Part shown: positions 1-4,735 of the stretch, one piece after another
Numbering within the stretch: position 1 is the first letter of the stretch
Layout of the letters: each line of letters begins with the position of its first letter
DNA from: CAZPFP01 sp964585895
Lineage (GTDB): Bacteria; Patescibacteriota; Microgenomatia; PFEM01; JAHIFH01
DNA: 15,689 nucleotides
Reading direction: 5' to 3'
NCBI GenBank assembly: GCA_964585895.1
Contig: CAZPFP010000014.1
Coordinates: forward strand, 1 to 15,689
Program-made: the position numbers and the translations under genes
The notes under the pieces: model-generated
Database searches by the model: none
Told to the model about the DNA's origin: nothing
What the model saw: the letters and a program-made list of their open reading frames with translations, nothing else

Positions 1-904
1 AAGAACCAGAACAATCCTCATAATCAATCCCTGCGCTTAAATAACTAAAAGGATTATGGGTGTCACTACCTTGAGCAACCATAAAATGGAGATGAGTGCC
101 ACTGGAGTTACAAGAAGCCCCTGGAATAAGCGAGGCGATCTTTTGTCCTTCGCCAACAGCACCAACCTCTATCTCTTTTCCCTGTCCAGCTAGAATTCCT
201 TTAATAGCAATTAGTTCTGCTCTTGCCTGGGCAAGTAACGTCTGAAAGCGTCTCTCGTCATTCCGGGTAATGGCTAACAATCTTTCTTTATCGGCTTTCT
301 GTTGGGCTAAAACAACTTTCTGTGAATCAAGCTTCTTTCTGGCTGCTTCCAATTCTTCTTGTTTCTCTTCTTTAACCGTTCTCTGGTCGGAATAATTAGT
401 TCGGACCGTCTCCATCTGCACCATCAACTTCCGGTCATGAAGTTGAATAACTCTCAAATATTTATAGCGGCCAACGAACTCAGAAAAATTATTAGAGGAA
501 AGCAATAAAGCCAGAGAGTCAATTCTGCCTTTTTTATAAGTTTCAGCAATCCGTTTGACCAAGATTTCCGAAAGCTGATCAAGAGAGATATCTAAACGAC
601 CGATTTTCGTTGATAAACCGGCAATTTCCTTTTCCAGTTCATTTATTTGAGCCGCCGTTCGGGTGATCTGGGCAGTTGTCAAAGCGATACTGGTGTTGAA
701 CTTGTCAACTTCTGACTGAAGGGTTAATTTTTTTGTCCCCACCTCGCCTAAGAGACTTTCCAGGCAGGCAATTTTATCTTCTCCTTGTTTTTGTTCACAT
801 TCCTCCTCGGTAACCGACAAAACAGAATGATTGGGAGAAAAAAAGAAAAAAAGAAGTAAAACACAAACCAAGAACAGGAAAATCTTTTTAAGAAGTTTCT
901 TCAT
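1..904 (-). CDS. EnvC/PcsB-like murein hydrolase activator with coiled coil and M23-type HLHF motif (C-terminus outside the window)
   Basis: Secreted coiled-coil protein expected to act on or activate cleavage of septal peptidoglycan together with FtsEX. The ORF starts at the ATG at 904, one base after the ftsX stop, and is still open at base 1 (301 residues visible). Residues 1-30 are a signal peptide or N-terminal anchor (MKKLLKKIFLFL, then a run of Leu/Phe). Residues about 45-245 are charged, heptad-rich coiled coil, as in EnvC/PcsB. Near residues 259-285 lies the second zinc motif of LytM/M23 peptidases (SSGTHLHF, H271 and H273) followed by NPFSYL. The first zinc motif (HxxxD) that normally comes 70-80 residues earlier is not visible; that space is coiled coil. 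It may follow HLHF, outside the window. Cysteines at residues 36 and 49 could form a disulfide. Family assignment is good; whether it is an active enzyme cannot be judged here. Confidence 0.85.
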   Translation of the reverse strand, partial: MKKLLKKIFLFLVCVLLLFFFFSPNHSVLSVTEEECEQKQGEDKIACLESLLGEVGTKKLTLQSEVDKFNTSIALTTAQITRTAAQINELEKEIAGLSTKIGRLDISLDQLSEILVKRIAETYKKGRIDSLALLLSSNNFSEFVGRYKYLRVIQLHDRKLMVQMETVRTNYSDQRTVKEEKQEELEAARKKLDSQKVVLAQQKADKERLLAITRNDERRFQTLLAQARAELIAIKGILAGQGKEIEVGAVGEGQKIASLIPGASCNSSGTHLHFMVAQGSDTHNPFSYLSAGIDYEDCSGS

Positions 905-905
905 C

Positions 906-1775
906 TTACTTCAGATATCTTCTAACCGCAATGAAGCTACCCAAAGTTCCAATGAAAATCCCTAAAAGAAGTTCCGCCGCTAAAACAGCGAGCATAAACA
1001 AAATTGGTACCGGCAGAATAGGAATTCCCACCAGGAAACCAACCAAGAAAGGAATCGCATAAAGCAGTAAGAGATAAGTCACTCCCCAGGCAATAAAGGC
1101 ACCCAAAACTCCATAGAAAATTCCTTCCAAGAGAAATGGAGCTCTAATAAAACCTCTTGAAGCACCAATCAAGCCCATAATTTCAACTTCATCTTTTCTT
1201 AAAGCCACCTTCATCCCAATAATCACCAAAATGGTTAGCAAAGCAGCTAAACTAAAGGCAGCGGTAAGACCAATGCCAATTAATCTAATATTAGTGGTCC
1301 ATTTATGAAGAGCTTCAACCACATCCTGTTGAAAAATTACTTCCTCTACCCCCGGTTCTTGGCGAAGAATGCCTGCCACGTCACCTAAATAAGCAATACT
1401 GGTAGTGGAAACTTCCAAAGAAGCAGGGAGAATATTGGCGGTTACCATTTCCAAAAGCAAGGGATTATCCTTATTCTGCTCGCGATAAATAACTAAGGCC
1501 TCTTCTTTAGAAACATATCTTATTTCCTTAATCTTATCCGTTTCCACTAATTTAGCTTTGAGTAAATTAACTTGTTCAAGTGTCACCTGGTCCTCAAAAA
1601 AAGCAGTTACCTGAGGTCGGGTTTCAAAATAATTAAGAATTGCCTGAGAGCCTGCCCCAAAAAGAGTAAAAACAGAAATGATAAAAAAAGTCAGAGTCAT
1701 AATCAAAACCGCCGCTAAAGACTGATATGGTGAGCGACGAATATGAGTCCAAGTAATTCTAAGTAGTTGTTTCAT
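906..1775 (-). CDS. ftsX: Cell division protein FtsX, membrane subunit of the FtsEX complex
   Basis: Membrane subunit of the FtsEX ABC-type complex, which passes FtsE ATP hydrolysis to a periplasmic murein hydrolase activator at the division site. The 289 residues have FtsX topology: TM1 at about 18-41, an extracytoplasmic domain at 42-163 (with RPQVTAFF just after TM1), TM2 at 164-188, TM3 at 212-244 and TM4 at 256-283. The cytoplasmic stretch after TM2 has the family signature EVEIMGLIGASRGFIRAPF followed by LLEG. The ATG at 1775 has AGGAG six bases upstream and is the clear start. ftsE lies 48 bases upstream and the EnvC/PcsB-like gene one base downstream, so the three are almost certainly co-transcribed. 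Length and motifs are normal for the family. Confidence 0.95.
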   Translation of the reverse strand: MKQLLRITWTHIRRSPYQSLAAVLIMTLTFFIISVFTLFGAGSQAILNYFETRPQVTAFFEDQVTLEQVNLLKAKLVETDKIKEIRYVSKEEALVIYREQNKDNPLLLEMVTANILPASLEVSTTSIAYLGDVAGILRQEPGVEEVIFQQDVVEALHKWTTNIRLIGIGLTAAFSLAALLTILVIIGMKVALRKDEVEIMGLIGASRGFIRAPFLLEGIFYGVLGAFIAWGVTYLLLLYAIPFLVGFLVGIPILPVPILFMLAVLAAELLLGIFIGTLGSFIAVRRYLK

Positions 1776-1823
1776 TTTGAGCTCCTGCGAAAAACAAGGT
1801 TCTCCGACGAGAGTCGGAGGTTC
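1776..1823 (-). repeat. Hairpin-bearing conserved junction element, copy A (ftsE-ftsX gap)
   Basis: The 48-base gap between ftsE and ftsX holds a perfect 7-bp stem, CTCCGAC/GTCGGAG (1802-1808 and 1813-1819), with a 4-base loop. Toward ftsX it is followed by a T-rich stretch (CCTTGTTTTTCGC) and an AGGAG Shine-Dalgarno sequence. Both flanks are nearly identical to those of the lysS-HD junction (14296-14338), where a different hairpin occupies the same place. It could be a weak terminator or attenuator, an RNA-processing site, or a dispersed repeat. Confidence 0.7.
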
Positions 1824-2504
1824 TTATTTTACTTTATACTTGCCTTTCTTTTTATCAGAAATAATTTTACCCTTGTCAAGCTCAATCACTCTTTCCTTCA
1901 TGGCGTTGACAATTTCAAAATTATGAGTGGCCATAATCACTGTTTTGCCCGCTTTATTCACTTTCTGCAATAATTTAATAATTTGCCAAGCAGTGGCTAA
2001 ATCCAAGTTCCCAGTCGGTTCATCGGCAATAATAATTTCCGGCTGACCAACCACGGCTCTGGCTAAACCGGCTCTTTGCAATTCTCCTCCAGCCAGCTGA
2101 GACGGAAAAAGATCAGCTCTTTCTTCTAAACCAACTAATCCAAGGATTTTTGTTATTTCTTTCTCAATTTCCTTTTCATCTTTACCCAGAACCCTTAAGG
2201 CTAGAGCAACATTTTCCCAAACAGTCCTGTCTGTTAACAATTTAAAATCCTGAAAAACCACGCCTATCTTCTGTCTTAACTTAGGCAAATCCTTTTTCTT
2301 CATTTTAACTAAATCATCCTCACCAATCTTGATTATTCCTGAAGTCGGCAGATATTCTCTAAGAATCAATCTCACAATGGTTGTTTTCCCAGCGCCTGAT
2401 GGCCCAGTAATAAAAACGAATTCTCCTGGTTTAATCTCAAATGAAGCTCCTTCCAGAGCCACAATTTCGCCGAATTTTTTAGTGACTTTATCAAATTTAA
2501 CCAT
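1824..2504 (-). CDS. ftsE: Cell division ATP-binding protein FtsE
   Basis: ATPase subunit of FtsEX, a cytoplasmic ABC protein that powers FtsX-mediated activation of the periplasmic hydrolase partner. The 226 residues carry all ABC motifs: Walker A GPSGAGKTT (34-42), Q-loop VVFQDF (82-87), signature LAGGELQRAGLARA (138-151; family LSGGE with Ser to Ala), Walker B IIIADEPTGNLD (157-168) and H-loop ATHNF (192-196). The phrases VFQDFKLL and DRTVWENVALALRV are typical of FtsE. I use the ATG at 2504; a TTG directly before it is in frame but less likely because GAAGG lies 8 bases before the ATG. The 172-residue membrane protein gene ends 87 bases upstream, separated by a palindromic insert. ftsX follows after 48 bases. 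Confidence 0.95.
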   Translation of the reverse strand: MVKFDKVTKKFGEIVALEGASFEIKPGEFVFITGPSGAGKTTIVRLILREYLPTSGIIKIGEDDLVKMKKKDLPKLRQKIGVVFQDFKLLTDRTVWENVALALRVLGKDEKEIEKEITKILGLVGLEERADLFPSQLAGGELQRAGLARAVVGQPEIIIADEPTGNLDLATAWQIIKLLQKVNKAGKTVIMATHNFEIVNAMKERVIELDKGKIISDKKKGKYKVK

Positions 2505-2511
2505 CAAAAAA

Positions 2512-2606
2512 ACCTTCAGGTTTGTTCGTGGCTGCGCTATTCGCTAGTTGGCGAACTGCGCCCGCTAACTAGTGGGCTTGCAGCCGATGAATCAAACACC
2601 TTCAGG
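2512..2606. mobile_element. 77-bp palindromic MITE-like insert flanked by a 9-bp direct repeat
   Basis: ACCTTCAGG occurs at 2512-2520 and again at 2598-2606. The 77 bases between are more GC-rich than the surroundings and nearly self-complementary. The outer arms GGCTGC (2530-2535) and GCAGCC (2580-2585) pair. Inside them CTAGTTGGCG (2544-2553) pairs with CGCTAACTAG (2563-2572) with one G-U, leaving a 9-base loop. The ends are imperfect inverted repeats (TTTG, TTC, GGCTGC shared). A palindrome with terminal inverted repeats and flanking 9-bp repeats is the pattern of a small non-autonomous transposon, but no transposase or second full copy is present to prove mobility. The insert contains the stop codon of the upstream gene. 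Confidence 0.55.
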
Positions 2607-3110
2607 GCAAGAATCAAGCACTTTGACTCGCCCAACATCCATTAACCAAGCTGCCTTTTGGCCGGCAAAAGTCTCTCCCCAAATCTGAACACACTTGCCA
2701 AGAAATTGATTGAGATCCAAAACCGAACTGGTGAGATAGGCAATTTGACTCTCTCCTCCGGGACGAATTAATCTATGGGAACCTTCGGTGATTTCTTCAC
2801 TATCATTGATTTCAATTCGACCTTGGCTGGTATCCCGAAAAACAGTCTCATCCTTGATTCCCACCTCCTTAGGACCCTGGATAACGTTAGCTCCGGTCAA
2901 GGCTGTTTCTTCTCCCCCTGGTGAAGTAACCCCTCGATTGACTAAGAAATAACCACTCACTGCCCCGGCAAGAACAATGGCCACAATCACTAAGGCAGGG
3001 ACAAGATTTCCTTTGAAATTAAACTTCCTGCCTGGACCAGGCATTTTTTTCATCAAACTTTCTCCTTGCTCAGTTTGAACTTCGACTTTTTGTAATTGCT
3101 CTTCTACCAT
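2592..3110 (-). CDS. Single-pass membrane protein of unknown function, OB-like C-terminal segment
   Basis: Function not recognised. From the ATG at 3110 it is 172 residues: a charged cytoplasmic N-terminus (1-35), one transmembrane helix at about 37-57 (LVPALVIVAIVLAGAVSGYF), a Gly/Thr-rich linker (60-85) and a predicted external domain of about 85 residues. The end of that domain (YLTSSVLDLNQFLGKCVQIW, then GETF and AAWLMDVGRVKVL) reads as alternating beta strands and resembles a small OB-type fold; this is an inference from pattern only. An in-frame GTG at 3116 is rejected because it lies within the Shine-Dalgarno sequence. The gene sits between prfB and ftsE and could travel with the FtsEX module. 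Its last codons (GTT, TGA) lie inside the palindromic insert, so the C-terminus may be secondarily changed. Confidence 0.8.
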   Translation of the reverse strand: MVEEQLQKVEVQTEQGESLMKKMPGPGRKFNFKGNLVPALVIVAIVLAGAVSGYFLVNRGVTSPGGEETALTGANVIQGPKEVGIKDETVFRDTSQGRIEINDSEEITEGSHRLIRPGGESQIAYLTSSVLDLNQFLGKCVQIWGETFAGQKAAWLMDVGRVKVLDSCPEGV

Positions 3111-3111
3111 A

Positions 3112-3122
3112 ATCACCCCCTT
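3112..3122 (-). promoter_or_regulatory. Near-perfect Shine-Dalgarno sequence that fixes the start at 3110
   Basis: On the minus strand AAGGGGGTGAT precedes the ATG at 3110 by one base, with the AGGGGG core five bases upstream. It differs at one base from the full complement of the 16S rRNA 3' tail (AAGGAGGTGAT). This is the strongest ribosome binding site in the window and shows that the organism uses anti-SD pairing even though other genes here look leaderless. Confidence 0.85.
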
Positions 3123-3129
3123 CCGCTAA

Positions 3130-3225
3130 ACTCACTAGACTTCGCCTATCGGCTCGTATAGTTACCTTCTAGCCTACTATAGTTCGCCTATCGGCTCGTA
3201 TAGTGAGTGCACAACACACTCACTA
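3130..3225. repeat. Palindromic block with two 22-bp direct repeats (42-nt period) and an 11-bp hairpin over the prfB stop
   Basis: The 22-base sequence at 3141-3162 recurs exactly at 3183-3204, starting TTCGCCTATCGG and ending CGTATAGT. Each copy can fold on itself (GCC-TATC-GGC core; outer ACTATA/TATAGT in the second copy, ACTA/TAGT in the first). A third hairpin pairs TATAGTGAGTG (3199-3209) with CACTCACTATA (3217-3227) around a 7-base loop and overlaps the prfB stop codon. ACTCACTA occurs directly repeated at 3130-3137 and 3218-3225, bracketing about 80 bases. No T-run follows the hairpin, so a classical terminator is not evident. Confidence 0.7.
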
Positions 3226-4227
3226 TAGCATAGTTTTAATAGCTGCCTCAACAAAGTCATCAAGATTACCGTCAAGAACCGAATCAACATCACTGGTTTC
3301 ATATTCGGTGCGCAAATCTTTAACCATTTTATAGGGATGAAGCACATAAGAACGAATTTGGGTTCCCCAGGCAGCTTTGGTCCTGCCGCCCTTAAGTCTT
3401 TTTTCCTCTTCCCATCTCTTTCTTTCTTCTTTTTCCCAAAGCTTGGCACGAAGAATCTCCATTGCTGTTTGGCGGTTTTGTTCTTGATGACGCTGGGATT
3501 GACAAGTAACCGTAATCCCAGTTGGCTTATGTTTTAATCTCACTGCGGTGGAAACCTTGTTGACATTTTGGCCTCCATGGCCTGAAGACCGAAAAGCCTC
3601 AAATTCAACCTCGTCAGGGTTAATCTCCAGTTCTGCTCCTGGCAAAACAGGCAAGACTTCAACTAAAGCAAATGAGGTTTGGCGAAGCTTATCGGCATTA
3701 AAAGGCGACTGGCGAACCAAACGATGGGTACCGGCTTCATGCTTGAGATAACCATAAACCAGACTGTCACTAACTCTCAAAGTCACACTTTTTATTCCCG
3801 CTTCTTCGCCAGGAGTAATATCAGTAATTTCGTATTGCCAACCTTTTTTCTCAAAATATTTTAAATACATTCGTTCCAATATTTCCGCCCAATCCATAGC
3901 CTCAACCCCGCCCTGGCCCGCGTGAATGGAAAAAACAACATTGGTGTGGTCATACTCTCCAGAGAGAAAGGTTTTTGTTTCCAGTTCGTCTAGCTTCTTC
4001 TTTAATTCCGTTTCTTTTCGTTCTGTTAAAAGCTTTTCTAAATTCTCTATCTCCTCAATCTCTTTTCGCATTTCGGCCATTTTTTTCATTTTGGCAGAAG
4101 CTTTTTCATGGTCTTGCCAAAAATCAGGCTTGGCTGACTCAATCTCAATCTCTTTTATCTCTTTTCGCAACTGGTCAAGGTTAAACTTTTGTTTTAGTGT
4201 CTCAATACGTTTTTTAAAATCCTCCAT
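3223..4227 (-). CDS. prfB: Peptide chain release factor 2 (RF2), no programmed frameshift
   Basis: Releases finished polypeptides at UGA and UAA codons on the ribosome. From the ATG at 4227 it is 334 residues: an N-terminal helical domain (1-90), the stop-codon recognition domain with the RF2 tripeptide SPF (174-176, in HRLVRQSPFNADK), and the GGQ catalytic loop (218-220, in SSGHGGQNVNKVSTAVRLKH). SPF marks RF2; RF1 has PxT. The ATG is chosen over an in-frame GTG at 4239 because GGAG of GAGTGAGGAG lies four to five bases before it and because conserved RF2 homology starts there. Most bacterial prfB genes need a +1 frameshift at an early UGA; this frame runs through without one. The preceding 129-residue gene ends one base upstream, implying translational coupling. 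The TAG stop lies in a hairpin. Confidence 0.95.
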   Translation of the reverse strand: MEDFKKRIETLKQKFNLDQLRKEIKEIEIESAKPDFWQDHEKASAKMKKMAEMRKEIEEIENLEKLLTERKETELKKKLDELETKTFLSGEYDHTNVVFSIHAGQGGVEAMDWAEILERMYLKYFEKKGWQYEITDITPGEEAGIKSVTLRVSDSLVYGYLKHEAGTHRLVRQSPFNADKLRQTSFALVEVLPVLPGAELEINPDEVEFEAFRSSGHGGQNVNKVSTAVRLKHKPTGITVTCQSQRHQEQNRQTAMEILRAKLWEKEERKRWEEEKRLKGGRTKAAWGTQIRSYVLHPYKMVKDLRTEYETSDVDSVLDGNLDDFVEAAIKTML

Positions 4228-4228
4228 T

Positions 4229-4618
4229 TTACTCCTCACTCAAAACTCCCTCACAAATCTCTTGGTAAAGTTGTTTTTTAATTGCCTCGATTTGGTCTTC
4301 AGGTAACTTCTTGATTGCCTCGATCAAAACTTGGGTTTGTTCCTCAATATTTTTTACTGGCTCTTCAATCGGCTCTGTTTCTTGGTTATCTTGGTCAGCT
4401 CCCAAATCCGGCGCTCCCGGTAAAATCTTAACTGCTTCTCCCAACACCCTTTCACCCAAATCCTCCACTTTTTCTTTAATTGGCACTTGGGGTAGGCTAA
4501 CTGACTCACCAGCCACTTTTGACTGACTCTGCCAATCAGCCAAACCCTTGGCAAGACCAATGACCGCCAAGGCTATTAGTCCAATAACAAAAATCCTTAT
4601 TAGTCTATCTTTCATCAT
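4229..4618 (-). CDS. Small membrane-anchored acidic protein of unknown function
   Basis: Not recognised. The 129 residues comprise a short positive N-terminus (MMKDRLIR), one hydrophobic segment at about 9-24 (IFVIGLIALAVIGLAKGLA; signal anchor or uncleaved signal), a linker with SxSLPQVPIKEK, and an acidic, low-complexity C-terminal half (GADQDNQETEPIEEPVKN, then helix-forming EEQTQVLIEAIKKLPEDQIEAIKKQLYQEICEG). The C-terminal helix looks amphipathic and could mediate oligomerisation. It is first in a likely operon with prfB, which begins one base after its stop. Its start lies only seven bases after a strong -10 box, so the mRNA should be leaderless; two ATGs stand in tandem (4618 and 4615) and the choice between them is open. 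Confidence 0.75.
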   Translation of the reverse strand: MMKDRLIRIFVIGLIALAVIGLAKGLADWQSQSKVAGESVSLPQVPIKEKVEDLGERVLGEAVKILPGAPDLGADQDNQETEPIEEPVKNIEEQTQVLIEAIKKLPEDQIEAIKKQLYQEICEGVLSEE

Positions 4619-4625
4619 CTCTCTT

Positions 4626-4636
4626 ATTTTACCACA
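4626..4636 (-). promoter_or_regulatory. Extended -10 promoter for the 129-aa gene and prfB operon (leaderless type)
   Basis: The minus strand reads AAGCTGTGGTAAAAT, an extended -10 (TGTGG plus TAAAAT), and ends seven bases before the ATG at 4618. Transcription would start at or within a base or two of the ATG. The same 15-base string, with one A/G difference, stands in front of secA. No good -35 hexamer at 16-18 bases is evident. Confidence 0.6.
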
Positions 4637-4708
4637 GCTTTACTTCATCGGTTGCAAGACAAAAGACACTCGGTGTACCTCGCTAAATTTTTCGCACCGC
4701 TCAAAATA

Positions 4709-4732
4709 CTCCCAGTCTCCATGCTGGGGGAG
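4709..4732 (-). terminator. Terminator-like hairpin after treT
   Basis: Starting three bases after the treT TGA, CTCCCCCAG (4732-4724) pairs with CTGGGAG (4715-4709) with two bulged bases and an 8-base loop, followed by TATTTTGAG on the minus strand. The T-run is short, so termination may be partial. It separates treT from the next transcription unit, which has its own promoter at 4626-4636. The adjoining stretch 4688-4708 resembles the T-rich arm of the junction elements at 1776 and 14296, in the opposite orientation. Confidence 0.5.
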
Positions 4733-4735
4733 GTT

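Noticed and set aside
3141..3204. Two 22-bp repeats with a 20-bp spacer that look like a minimal CRISPR array
   Set aside because: Only two copies, repeat and spacer both too short, the flanks also show repeat structure, and no cas gene is nearby; better explained by a palindromic element.
3177..3449. 90-codon minus-strand frame overlapping the end of prfB and the repeat block
   Set aside because: Alternate frame of prfB; the real frame carries conserved RF2 residues to its TAG stop.
3926..4306. 126-codon plus-strand open frame opposite prfB
   Set aside because: It is Ser/Phe-rich low-complexity translation antisense to the Lys/Glu-rich coiled coil of RF2 and to the 129-aa gene; no promoter or ribosome binding site was seen. 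The same applies to plus-strand frames at 1767-1973, 6621-6929, 7251-7544, 13363-13665 and 14843-15178.
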